64,000 nucleotides of DNA from Limnohabitans sp. (lineage in GTDB: Bacteria; Bacteroidota; Bacteroidia; Flavobacteriales; Flavobacteriaceae). Position 1 is the stretch's first letter. Each line of letters opens with the position of its first letter. The translations under genes were made by a program, and so were the position numbers. Positions 34,560 to 43,057 of the stretch are shown here, one piece after another. The DNA lies in the NCBI GenBank assembly GCA_030053945.1, contig JASGCW010000004.1:49938-113937 (forward strand), written 5' to 3'. The notes under the pieces were generated by a model that saw nothing but the letters and a program-made list of their open reading frames with translations, searched no databases and had not been told where the DNA came from.

Positions 34560-36047
34560 ATGGATACTAACACACTTTTCCCCATTTTTTTAAAAACCGA
34601 AAGTAAGCGATTTCTTATCGTGGGCGGGGGTAATGTAGCTTTAGAAAAAACCGAAACATTATTAAAACAAAATCCGAATGTTTCCATCAAATTAGTGGGC
34701 AAAGAAATTTTTGATACGACGTTATTAAAACTCAAAAACGAACCTTCTGTACAATTTGAAGAGAGAGCTTTTCAGGAATCTGATTTAGAAAATATCGATT
34801 TTGTTATTGCTGCTACTAATGATAAAGAAGTGAATGCAAGCATTAAAAAGTTGGCAAATACTCGTCAAATATTAGTCAATGCTGCTGATCAACCTGATTT
34901 ATGTGACTTTTATTTAGGGTCGATAGTCAATAAAGGAAATATGAAAATTGCTATTTCTACCAATGGGAAATCGCCTGTGTTAGCCCGTAGAATGCGAGAG
35001 TTTTTTACCGATGTAATTCCAGATTCTATAGAAGAAAATTTAGATAGTTTGAATGCCTTACGCGATTCCATCAAGGGTGATTTTCAACAAAAACTAGAAT
35101 TGCTAAACCAAGCTACAGAAGCTTTAGATCCTAAAAAAGAAAAAAAAGCAAAGAAAAAATACCAACGGTTGGCGTTTCAACTTTCCATTGTTTTTTTTGC
35201 TGTGTTTTTAGGTTACGGATTTTCAGGTGTTGTATCTATTAACCAAATGCTTGATTTTACTAGCCAAATACCCACAGTTTTTTACATAATGTTGGCCGTT
35301 GGTTTCTTTGCTCAATTAGTCGATGGAGCTGTAGGACTGGGATATGGTTTAACTTGTTCGACCAGTATGATGCTCTTTGGTATTAGTCCAAAAGCCATAA
35401 GTGGAAGTATTCATACCGCCGAAATGTTCTCCAGTGGTATTAGCGGATTTTCCCACTATAGATTTGGAAATGTAAACAAAAAACTATTATTCTGGTTAGC
35501 CGTACCAGGAGTGGTTGGTGCCATAGGAGGCGCTTTGCTTCTGGTTTATCTAGGAGACAAATACGAAAAAGAAACTTACTTATTATTATCTATTTACACC
35601 TTAATAATGGGAATTAATCTATTTAGATTAGCCCTACGTAAAAAACTACTCCAACGCAAAAAAAGTGTAGCCACAGGTTTTTTAGGATTTTCAGGTGGAT
35701 TCTTAGATTCTTTTGGAGGAGGAGGTTGGGGACCTATCGTGACATCTACCTTATTATCCTTAGGAAAAAAATCAAGATATGTGGTAGGAACGGTTAGCTT
35801 AGCCGAGTTTTTTGTAACCCTTGCGGCATCCATCACCTTTTTTCTTTCCATAGGAGTAAGCCATTGGTTTATTATAGCAGGATTAATCATAGGAGGATCC
35901 ATTGCTGCACCACTAGCCGCTAAACTAGTTGGTAAAGTTCCTCAGCGTAAAGCTTTGTTTTTAGTAGCTGCAATAGTAACCATTTGGAGTATAAAAACAA
36001 TGATATCAAAAGCACATTTTTTAGATATGTTAGGAATTCATTTTTAG
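34560..36047 (+). CDS. Fusion: precorrin-2 dehydrogenase-like domain with TauE/SafE-type transporter
   Basis: A 495-residue fusion. Residues 1-195 resemble the CysG N-terminal/Met8 domain that turns precorrin-2 into siroheme: FLIVGGGNVALEK is the NAD-binding loop, followed by AATNDKEVNASI, and KIAISTNGKSPVLARRMRE is the dimer region. After a basic linker (KKEKKAKKKYQRL), residues 205-495 form seven or eight TM segments of the TauE/SafE family (VDGAVGLGYGLTCSTS, SIHTAEMFSSGISGF). These transporters export sulfite or sulfonates. Putting siroheme synthesis and anion transport in one protein fits its place after cysJ-cysI. The frame is intact. Confidence 0.9.
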   Translation: MDTNTLFPIFLKTESKRFLIVGGGNVALEKTETLLKQNPNVSIKLVGKEIFDTTLLKLKNEPSVQFEERAFQESDLENIDFVIAATNDKEVNASIKKLANTRQILVNAADQPDLCDFYLGSIVNKGNMKIAISTNGKSPVLARRMREFFTDVIPDSIEENLDSLNALRDSIKGDFQQKLELLNQATEALDPKKEKKAKKKYQRLAFQLSIVFFAVFLGYGFSGVVSINQMLDFTSQIPTVFYIMLAVGFFAQLVDGAVGLGYGLTCSTSMMLFGISPKAISGSIHTAEMFSSGISGFSHYRFGNVNKKLLFWLAVPGVVGAIGGALLLVYLGDKYEKETYLLLSIYTLIMGINLFRLALRKKLLQRKKSVATGFLGFSGGFLDSFGGGGWGPIVTSTLLSLGKKSRYVVGTVSLAEFFVTLAASITFFLSIGVSHWFIIAGLIIGGSIAAPLAAKLVGKVPQRKALFLVAAIVTIWSIKTMISKAHFLDMLGIHF

Positions 36048-36052
36048 GAATA

Positions 36053-36210
36053 AATCTCAGACTGTTAAATTAAACCGCAAAGTACGCTATAGTTTGCAAA
36101 CCAAACGAATGCCCGAAGAACATTACAAACAAATTCCTTATGAGCTCTCTGATAAATATGGATTAATCGACCCCCGATTAGAAAGATTGCGTCAACATCT
36201 GAGGAAATAA
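36053..36210 (+). pseudogene. Short coding-like remnant, origin unknown
   Basis: An open stretch beginning NKSQTVKLNRKVRYS and ending YGLIDPRLERLRQHLRK reads like protein but has no good start: the only ATG is at 36109. It begins right after the fusion gene stop. I read it as the 3' remnant of a lost gene, or as a small unrecognised protein of 33 residues. Confidence 0.35.
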
Positions 36211-36357
36211 TTGCTTTTTTGTATGGTCTAAATGTATCAATTTCAAAAAGTTGAATAAAATTTTTTCTAAAAAAATCATTTTTTAAGTTTTTTATTCTGT
36301 TCTAATTCATTGGTGTAGTTTATTATTTTGTTAACCTTTTATTTTTGTAGTAAAATT

Positions 36358-36408
36358 TAGAAAAATAATCTATAAATTTTATTTTTACAGAAAATGTTTC
36401 TATGTTTG
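36358..36408 (+). promoter_or_regulatory. Methionine promoter 2 with upstream TAGAAAAATAA element
   Basis: The -7 box TATGTTTG is at 36401-36408. TAGAAAAATAA is at 36358-36368, 43 nt upstream, exactly as in methionine promoter 1. The two promoters also share a perfect run of about 31 nt. Confidence 0.7.
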
Positions 36409-36431
36409 TCCTGTTAGAAAATGAGTCGAAA

Positions 36432-36497
36432 ATGAAAAAATATTTTACTTCAATGCAATATATGATGTGGATGTTATCCCTCAGAGGTCGTGTGTGA
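36432..36497 (+). CDS. Methionine-rich leader peptide 2
   Basis: A 21-codon ORF with MQYMMWMLS: Met at codons 8, 11, 12 and 14. TCAGAGGT (36481-36488) in codons 16-19 pairs perfectly with ACCTCTGA of the following terminator. It resembles the leader in front of the PLP enzyme pair at 12695 in promoter, plan and position. Confidence 0.9.
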   Translation: MKKYFTSMQYMMWMLSLRGRV

Positions 36498-36527
36498 AGT
36501 AACCTAAACAACTAAACTACTTACTAA

Positions 36528-36553
36528 CCTCTGACCTAATCAGGGGTTTTTTT
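36528..36553 (+). terminator. Attenuator terminator, methionine unit 2
   Basis: CCTCTGA/TCAGGGG makes a 7-bp stem (one G-T pair) with a T run. The antiterminator TCAGAGGT (36481-36488) forms 8 pairs with ACCTCTGA, stronger than the terminator itself when it is free. Confidence 0.88.
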
Positions 36554-36616
36554 ATAAAATCAAAAAAATTGAAGAGCAACTTTTAAATAGGTTGATTTGT
36601 TTTTTTGTTTGTTTAA

Positions 36617-36641
36617 ACTGCCTCTTCTGAGGCAGTTTTTA
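36617..36641 (+). terminator. Second hairpin before metX
   Basis: ACTGCCTC/GAGGCAGT is a perfect 8-bp stem with a TTCT loop and a T run, just 10 nt before the metX start. It may be a second attenuation step or a structure over the start region. GAAGAG at 36571-36576 could compete for CTCTTC. No further leader ORF was seen. Confidence 0.6.
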
Positions 36642-36650
36642 AAAAGAAAT

Positions 36651-37637
36651 ATGGATAAGATTAATCAAATAGATATTTTTAATTTCGAATTGTTAATAGG
36701 GAAAAGAATTCCTTTTATTCCATTAACATATCAAGTTTTTGGTCAACAACTTGGGACAGCCCCTGTCGTTGTAGTGAATCATGCTTTGACTGGGAACTCA
36801 AATGTTTCAGGAGAAAATGGCTGGTGGAAAAAACTGGTTGATTATAATGCTACTATAGATCTAAATGTTTTTACTGTAATAGTTTTTAATATTCCTGGCA
36901 ATGGCTATTGTCAAGAATTTTATTTTCAGAACTATAAAGATTTTACAACTAAAGATATAGCTAGGATTTTTTGGGAAGGATTGTTGTATCTTAAGGTTGA
37001 TTCTCTTTTTGCAGTAATTGGAGGAAGTTTAGGAGGAGGAATCGCTTGGGAAATGGCATTTTTAAAACCACAATCAATACAAAATTTAATTCCTATTGCA
37101 GTCAATTATAAAGCGAATGATTGGGTTATTGCAAATGTATTAGTACAGGATAAAATTTTGAATCATTCTAATGATTCTATAAAGGAAGCAAGAGCACATG
37201 CGATGCTTTTGTATAGAACACCACAATCGTTGAATTTAAAATTCAATGAATCAAAAAATAATCAAGATGAATATGAGGTGGAATCTTGGATAAATTATCA
37301 CGGAGTCGCTTTAGAGAAAAGATTTCATTTAGAGTCTTATAAATTAATGAATCATCTTCTAAAAACTATAGGTCAAACTATTGAAGATGCTGATTTGAAT
37401 TCTTTTTTCAATCAAACTAAAACTGCTATTTTTCAAATATCCATTGATAGTGATGGGCTTTTTGTTTCCTACAAGAATAGAGAGTTTTATGAAAAATATG
37501 GTACAATTTATTCTAATATAGAGAATTTTGAAATCAACTCTATTCATGGGCATGATGCTTTTCTTATCGAATATGAAAAATTAACAGAGATATTAAAATC
37601 AATTTTTAAAAACACAACAAAATTAGTTACAAAATGA
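36651..37637 (+). CDS. metX: Homoserine O-acetyltransferase-like alpha/beta hydrolase
   Basis: A 328-residue enzyme of the MetX family, which acylates homoserine in methionine synthesis. VVVNHALTGNSN gives the oxyanion region, GGSLGGGIAWEMAF holds the nucleophile S126, SIDSDGLF the Asp and SIHGHDAFL the catalytic His. It is a little shorter than typical MetX (350-380 residues) and divergent. ATG 36651 is preferred; the longer frame crosses the hairpin. It overlaps thrA by 4 nt (ATGA), and both follow a Met attenuator. Confidence 0.88.
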   Translation: MDKINQIDIFNFELLIGKRIPFIPLTYQVFGQQLGTAPVVVVNHALTGNSNVSGENGWWKKLVDYNATIDLNVFTVIVFNIPGNGYCQEFYFQNYKDFTTKDIARIFWEGLLYLKVDSLFAVIGGSLGGGIAWEMAFLKPQSIQNLIPIAVNYKANDWVIANVLVQDKILNHSNDSIKEARAHAMLLYRTPQSLNLKFNESKNNQDEYEVESWINYHGVALEKRFHLESYKLMNHLLKTIGQTIEDADLNSFFNQTKTAIFQISIDSDGLFVSYKNREFYEKYGTIYSNIENFEINSIHGHDAFLIEYEKLTEILKSIFKNTTKLVTK

Positions 37638-40045
37638 AGATTCTAAAATTTGGAGGCAAGTCACTTGCTAATGGAGAAGGCATAAATCAAGTCGTTGATA
37701 TTATTGCAAAAAAATATTTTTCGGACGAAAAAATAGCAGTAGTTGTTTCTGCTAGAGGAAATGGTACAGACGATTTGATAGAAATTTTAGAGCTTGCAAA
37801 AAATAAAGAAAATTATTTCTCGAAATGGGAGAGTTTTAAAGTGTATCAATCTCAGGGAATTGAAGAAGATATTTTTGTTGAAGAGTTTTCTAGTTTAGAA
37901 AAATTGTTTGAAGGGGTTAGTTTACTTTCAGATTATAGTGAAAAAATTAAAGATTTAGCAGTTTCATTTGGTGAAATTTTTTCTGCAAAATATCTTTCTT
38001 ATATATTGAATCAGAAGCAAATTAAAGCCCAATTTGTTGATGCTCGAAATTTAATAAAGACCGATGAAAATTTTGGGAATGCGCAGCCAATAGATGATGT
38101 GTCACACAAAAATGTGGTTGATTATTTTGAAAAAAATCAAGAAGGAGTAAAAATTGTTACGGGATATATAGGTGCTACTCTAAAAGGTGAAACAACTACT
38201 TTAGGTAGAAACGGAAGTAACTTTACGGCATCACTATTAGCTAATTATTTAGAAGCGGAAGAATTTCAGAATTTTACTCACGTTGACGGTATATATACCG
38301 CAAATCCAGATTTAGTGGATGATGCTCAAAAGATAAAACAGTTGTCTTTCAATGAAGCAAACGAGTTGGCAAATTTTGGAGCTAATATTCTACACGCAAA
38401 AACAATTATTCCTTTAGTTGAAAAGAAAATTCCTTTAAGAATATTAAACACGTTTAATCCAGAAAACGAAGGTACATTAATTACCTCCGAACAGACTAAT
38501 AATGGTATTAAGTCTTTGTCTGTCTTAGATGATGTTGCGTTAATAAATTTTGAAGGAAGAGGATTATTAGGGAAAATAGGTGTAGATGCTCGTATTTTTA
38601 GAGTAATGGCAGACAATCAAATAAGTGTTAGTATTATCTCTCAAGGTTCTTCAGAAAGAGGAATTGGAATTGTTGTAAAAGCAAATAGAGCTCAAGATGC
38701 TTTAGAATATTTAAGAAAAGAATTTGAAACAGATCTTTATACTAAAGATGTAAGTTCTATTTCTGTTCGAGATAATATTTCGGTTATATCAATTATAGGT
38801 CAAGATTTGAGTACTTTTCATCGTCCGTATTCGGCATTAATCCAAAATAAAATTGTACCTATTTTATTCAATAATACTACGACAGGGAAAAATGTGAGTT
38901 TAGTAATTGAAAGGGTACATTTAAAAAGAGCATTAAATGTAATTCACGGAGAAATTTTCGGTGCACTGAAGAAAGTGAATATTGCTATTTTTGGACACGG
39001 TACTGTTGGTGGTACATTGATAGATCAAATTTTAGATTCTAAAAAGAATATTGAAAAAAGAAAAGGTGTTAGCCTTAATATCTTTGCTGTGTCAAATTCT
39101 AAGCAAACAATTGTTAATAAGAATGGCATAGATTCGAATTGGAAAGAGTTGATACAAAATAATTCGCAATCACTTTCTGTGACTGATGTTATTCAATATG
39201 CAAATCAAAATAATTTAGAAAATCTCATAGTTGTTGATAATACTGCAAGTAAAGATTTTGTTTTAAACTATGAGGAATTTATCAGAAATGGTTTTGATGT
39301 TGTATCATCTAATAAAGTTGCAAATACACTTTCTTATGATTTTTATAAATCAATTCGTCAAACTCTAAAAGAAAACCAAAAAGAATATTTGTATGAAACA
39401 AATGTTGGTGCTGGTTTGCCACTTATAGATACGATAAAATTATTGCATCTATCTGGAGAGAATATAACAAAAATCAAGGGTATTTTTTCAGGTACATTAA
39501 GTTATATTTTTAATCATTTTTCTACAGAAGATAGAAAGTTTAGCGAGATACTAAAAGAAGCCATTGTGAATGGTTATACTGAACCTGATCCAAGAGAAGA
39601 TTTATGCGGTAATGATGTGGCTAGAAAACTTTTAATTCTAGCACGAGAGTTAGATTTAAAGAATGAATTTGAAGAAATTTCAATAGAAAATTTAATTCCA
39701 GAACATTTAAGAGAAATTGCTACAGAAGATTTCTTGTCTAATCTGGAGGAGTTAGACGATTACTACGAAACAATCAAACTTTCGCAACCGAAAGGCAATG
39801 TTTTACGATATGTAGGTGAGCTATCTGGAGATTTACAGTTAGATAAAGGAAATCTTGAAGTAAAGTTGGTTTCTATTCCTGAGAATTCTGCTTTAGGACA
39901 ATTAAAGGGTTCAGATTCAATATTTGAGATTTATACAGAGTCTTATGGAGAAAGACCAATTATAATTCAGGGTGCTGGTGCTGGTGCGGCAGTAACTGCT
40001 AGAGGTGTTTTTGGTGATATTTTACGACTATCTGAAAAAGCATAA
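37634..40045 (+). CDS. thrA: Bifunctional aspartate kinase/homoserine dehydrogenase I
   Basis: An 803-residue enzyme. The N-terminal aspartokinase domain (KFGGKSLANGEGI; TTLGRNGSNFTASL; about residues 1-290) is followed by ACT regulatory domains (about 300-445). The homoserine dehydrogenase domain begins with IAIFGHGTVGGTLIDQIL (about residue 455) and contains SNKVANTLS and GIFSGTLSYIFNHF. It supplies homoserine to MetX, whose gene overlaps it. Control by Met attenuation suggests it serves methionine more than threonine here. Confidence 0.96.
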   Translation: MKILKFGGKSLANGEGINQVVDIIAKKYFSDEKIAVVVSARGNGTDDLIEILELAKNKENYFSKWESFKVYQSQGIEEDIFVEEFSSLEKLFEGVSLLSDYSEKIKDLAVSFGEIFSAKYLSYILNQKQIKAQFVDARNLIKTDENFGNAQPIDDVSHKNVVDYFEKNQEGVKIVTGYIGATLKGETTTLGRNGSNFTASLLANYLEAEEFQNFTHVDGIYTANPDLVDDAQKIKQLSFNEANELANFGANILHAKTIIPLVEKKIPLRILNTFNPENEGTLITSEQTNNGIKSLSVLDDVALINFEGRGLLGKIGVDARIFRVMADNQISVSIISQGSSERGIGIVVKANRAQDALEYLRKEFETDLYTKDVSSISVRDNISVISIIGQDLSTFHRPYSALIQNKIVPILFNNTTTGKNVSLVIERVHLKRALNVIHGEIFGALKKVNIAIFGHGTVGGTLIDQILDSKKNIEKRKGVSLNIFAVSNSKQTIVNKNGIDSNWKELIQNNSQSLSVTDVIQYANQNNLENLIVVDNTASKDFVLNYEEFIRNGFDVVSSNKVANTLSYDFYKSIRQTLKENQKEYLYETNVGAGLPLIDTIKLLHLSGENITKIKGIFSGTLSYIFNHFSTEDRKFSEILKEAIVNGYTEPDPREDLCGNDVARKLLILARELDLKNEFEEISIENLIPEHLREIATEDFLSNLEELDDYYETIKLSQPKGNVLRYVGELSGDLQLDKGNLEVKLVSIPENSALGQLKGSDSIFEIYTESYGERPIIIQGAGAGAAVTARGVFGDILRLSEKA

Positions 40046-40090
40046 TTCATATTTATTAATAAAATGAGGGTTATCCCTTATCTTTTAAAG

Positions 40091-40199
40091 TAGTAATAGT
40101 ATTTAGTTTTGTAAAAAAAATAATCCTTATTTGAAGAGCCAATTTTATTTTGAGATGAATGAAATAAAATTGGTTTTAAAGGATTAAATACTATTACTA
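40091..40199. repeat. Large three-stem palindrome upstream of chitinase
   Basis: Nested perfect arms: TAGTAATAGTATTTA (40091-40105) with 40185-40199, TAATCCTT (40121-40128) with 40179-40186, and CCAATTTTATTT (40139-40150) with 40162-40173. The loop is TGAGATGAATG. It could be a MITE-like element or a structured 5' leader of the chitinase gene that begins 25 nt later. Confidence 0.75.
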
Positions 40200-40223
40200 T
40201 TTTGAATTTTTATTAATATTAAT

Positions 40224-41822
40224 ATGAAGAAAATATATTATTTGCTTTTGATGTTTTTGACATTGTCTAACTTTGTCTATCCTCAGGCACATAATTTTAA
40301 TTCGCCAATTGTCTTGGCATATTTTCCCTCTTATTCAGAAACTTGGGCGACTACTAGTCAGAACTCAAAATTAAGAGAGATACCATCATTTGTAAATTAT
40401 GTTTTTTTAGCTTTTGCTAAACCTAATTTGACTTATACAAAAAATTCTTTTAATATTTCTGGAACAGGAATCGAAGTGCCTTATGATGGGTGTGCTCTCA
40501 AAGAAAGTGTTGCTGCACTAAAAGCTAAAGGAGTTAATGTGATTCTGTCTATAGGTGGTGAAACTTATTGGAATACCGCTGATGCTTATAATATTAATTA
40601 CCAGCAGATAAAAGATTTAGTTGATGATATTGGGTTTGTAGGGATCGACTGGGATTTTGAACCAAATGGTTCTTTTGCTCAAATAGGAAGTGCTACTAAT
40701 GTACAGCATTTTAAAGATTTCATAACAAATTCAAGGGCTTTGATGCCTAAAAATCAAGGCTATATTATTGCTTGTGCACCTTCAGGTGTAGGAGCTTTGG
40801 GCGGTCAAATTAATGATGATACTTCATCGCCTTATAAATATGCTAACAGAAATTCTTTAACAGGTGAGACAGATACTAATTTGTACAATGCTACGACACC
40901 TAATAATGGAATAAGTTTGTTTGGTTTTGGTGCTACAGGACATATGATTCCTGTAATTCAAGCAGTAGGTGATAAAATTGATATTATCGCTTTTCAAGGT
41001 TATAATGTAGGAGCTAGCACAAACAGAAGTATTATGTATGATTCGTTTGCGCATTATGCGGAAACATACGGGTTTAAAGTGGTGGCTGGAGTTCATGTTC
41101 CTAATGAACCATGGGGACCTTATTATACGTATTCCCATCAAAGTGTCGCAGATTTAGCATACCATATTAAAAATTATCCACAACGTGTAGGAGATAAAGA
41201 TGGGATTATGTTGTGGCAACTTTTAATGACCTCTGCAGCAGGAACTGGATATACCTTTATGAATGTGTCTAGCCAAGTGTTAAATGGTACACCTGTGGCT
41301 ACGGCTGTAGCAAATGCTTCTAGCTATTCTTTAGCTACTTATACTGGGGGAGCAATAGGTTGTGATCCTGGTACAGGACCTACTACATATTGTGGTGCTC
41401 AAAGTTATGTTGCTACACAGTCTTATCCTACAGCAAATACACAAGTGTATTATAATTGTAAAATTTGGAAAAATGGATGGTGGGCAAATTCTAATGAAGT
41501 GCCAGGTTCTAATCCGGTATGGACTGTTGTTAGTGATTGTAATTCTGGGCCAGGGTGTGCAGGATTAGGTTCCGAAGATTTTGGCTTAGATGATTTAATG
41601 AGTGTATTTAATGATCAAAATGAACTAGTAGTTAAGTTAAATAGTCCAAATCTTGATTTTGAAAAGATAGAGATAATAACACTTCAAGGAAGAAAAATAT
41701 TTGAAAAAAGAAATATTCAAAAGGAGTGTCGTGTAAATAAATTGAATATGACAACTGGTGTTTATGTAGTGAAATGTACTGTAAATGCTAATGTGTATGT
41801 CAAGAAAATTAGTATAGAATAA
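40224..41822 (+). CDS. Secreted GH18 chitinase with chitin-binding domain and T9SS sorting domain
   Basis: A 532-residue secreted enzyme. After the signal peptide (MKKIYYLLLMFLTLSNFVYP) comes a family 18 barrel (about residues 25-370). The catalytic strand is FVGIDWDFEP, keeping the D-x-D-x-E ending. The first Asp of the usual DxxDxDxE is replaced by Val. A CBM5/12-like module (about 390-445) shows KIWKNGWWANSNEVPGSNP. The last 75 or so residues form a type A type IX sorting domain (FEKIEIITLQGRKIFEKRN and TTGVYVVKCTVN). It should degrade chitin outside the cell. Confidence 0.93.
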   Translation: MKKIYYLLLMFLTLSNFVYPQAHNFNSPIVLAYFPSYSETWATTSQNSKLREIPSFVNYVFLAFAKPNLTYTKNSFNISGTGIEVPYDGCALKESVAALKAKGVNVILSIGGETYWNTADAYNINYQQIKDLVDDIGFVGIDWDFEPNGSFAQIGSATNVQHFKDFITNSRALMPKNQGYIIACAPSGVGALGGQINDDTSSPYKYANRNSLTGETDTNLYNATTPNNGISLFGFGATGHMIPVIQAVGDKIDIIAFQGYNVGASTNRSIMYDSFAHYAETYGFKVVAGVHVPNEPWGPYYTYSHQSVADLAYHIKNYPQRVGDKDGIMLWQLLMTSAAGTGYTFMNVSSQVLNGTPVATAVANASSYSLATYTGGAIGCDPGTGPTTYCGAQSYVATQSYPTANTQVYYNCKIWKNGWWANSNEVPGSNPVWTVVSDCNSGPGCAGLGSEDFGLDDLMSVFNDQNELVVKLNSPNLDFEKIEIITLQGRKIFEKRNIQKECRVNKLNMTTGVYVVKCTVNANVYVKKISIE

Positions 41823-41865
41823 TTAAAAGTTCCCAAGTTTTAAGTTTGATTATATGTTGAGTATT

Positions 41866-41897
41866 AAGCCACCTTTTGCAAGTGGGGTGGCTTTTTA
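41866..41897 (+). terminator. Terminator of the chitinase gene
   Basis: AAGCCACC/GGTGGCTT stem with T run. The remaining gene-free DNA to 42137 is AT-rich, and I see nothing further in it. Confidence 0.85.
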
Positions 41898-42137
41898 AGA
41901 AAATCGTGAATTTTTTAGGTTAAAATAAGAAAATTTAAAATTTCTTATTTTATATGTTTTGTTTGTTTATCATTTTGATTGTTAGTTTTTTAAGTTGATA
42001 CTTTTTTCAGATTACGTTTTGAAATAATTGATTTTTAAAGCTTTTAGTAGATAAATTCGGTATAGGTAAACGCCCTAGATTTTAAGATATATATTGTTAT
42101 AAAATACCCCTTTTTATTAATTCAAATTTTTAAAATT

Positions 42138-42923
42138 ATGAAAAAATTTTTATCTCTTTTTTTGTTTGTAATTAGTTTGCAATTTCAAGCTCAAATAACA
42201 TATGTAAATGTTAATCCTGATTGCTCATCATCAATAATTACAGGTCAAAATGCAACAGGTTTATGTCCTATTAGTTTACCAGGAGGGAATAGCGCTGTTT
42301 TTAGATGGGATAGTTTTAGTCCAATGGAATGGTTTTTTCATATAGAAGGCGCAAGCACAAATGTTAATATTGCTATCTCAACTTCATCAGGTACAAATCC
42401 TTACGGAAAGCCTTATGCTGCTGTGTTTGCAAGTGGTAATGCAATAGGTAATACGGCAACCTATAGTAGTGGAGCTAACAACGATCCTTTAATTTCAGAT
42501 AATAGTAGAGCAAATTTTAGCGGACAAGGTGATCGTTATGTAGGTTTTCGTTTTGTAAATGGTGGACAAACATTCTATGGTTGGATTTTAGTGAATTCTA
42601 CTGGTCAAGGATTAACAGTGAAAGAATATGCGTATCAAGGAACAGCAAATACAGCAATTAATGCTGGTGATAAAGGAACTTTGTCAATTGAAGAGTTTGA
42701 TGCTAAATATGCAGTTTCTGTTTTTCCAAACCCAGCAAACAATATATTATATATAAAAACAGAAGAAGTTGTCCGCGATGTTAAAATATTTTCATTATCA
42801 GGAGCGTTGTTAAAAATTGAAAATAATTTAGCGGCGAACTTTGTTGATATTTCACAATTACAAAAAGGATATTATTTTGTAAAAATCGATGATAAAAAAG
42901 TTGTCCCATTTATAAAAGAATAA
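42138..42923 (+). CDS. Secreted T9SS cargo protein, unknown function
   Basis: A 261-residue secreted protein with a signal peptide (MKKFLSLFLFVISLQFQAQ). It has a beta-rich domain (about residues 25-185; QGDRYVGFRFVNGGQTFYGW) and a type A sorting domain (FPNPANNILYIKTEE, QLQKGYYFVKIDDKK). The function of the central domain is unknown. It forms a monocistronic unit between a chitinase gene and a MITE, and is probably exported by the type IX system. Confidence 0.85.
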   Translation: MKKFLSLFLFVISLQFQAQITYVNVNPDCSSSIITGQNATGLCPISLPGGNSAVFRWDSFSPMEWFFHIEGASTNVNIAISTSSGTNPYGKPYAAVFASGNAIGNTATYSSGANNDPLISDNSRANFSGQGDRYVGFRFVNGGQTFYGWILVNSTGQGLTVKEYAYQGTANTAINAGDKGTLSIEEFDAKYAVSVFPNPANNILYIKTEEVVRDVKIFSLSGALLKIENNLAANFVDISQLQKGYYFVKIDDKKVVPFIKE

Positions 42924-42972
42924 AATTTATATTTTCTAATTTTTGAGTTAGCTCATTTAAAAAATGAGTGCG

Positions 42973-42999
42973 CCCTGATTGAATAAGTCAGGGTTTTTT
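42973..42999 (+). terminator. Terminator of the T9SS cargo gene
   Basis: CCCTGA/TCAGGG stem with six T. Confidence 0.85.
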
Positions 43000-43057
43000 G
43001 TGAAATCTTACCTTGATTATAGATTTGTGTTTTTATAAACTACCAGTTTATTAGAGC

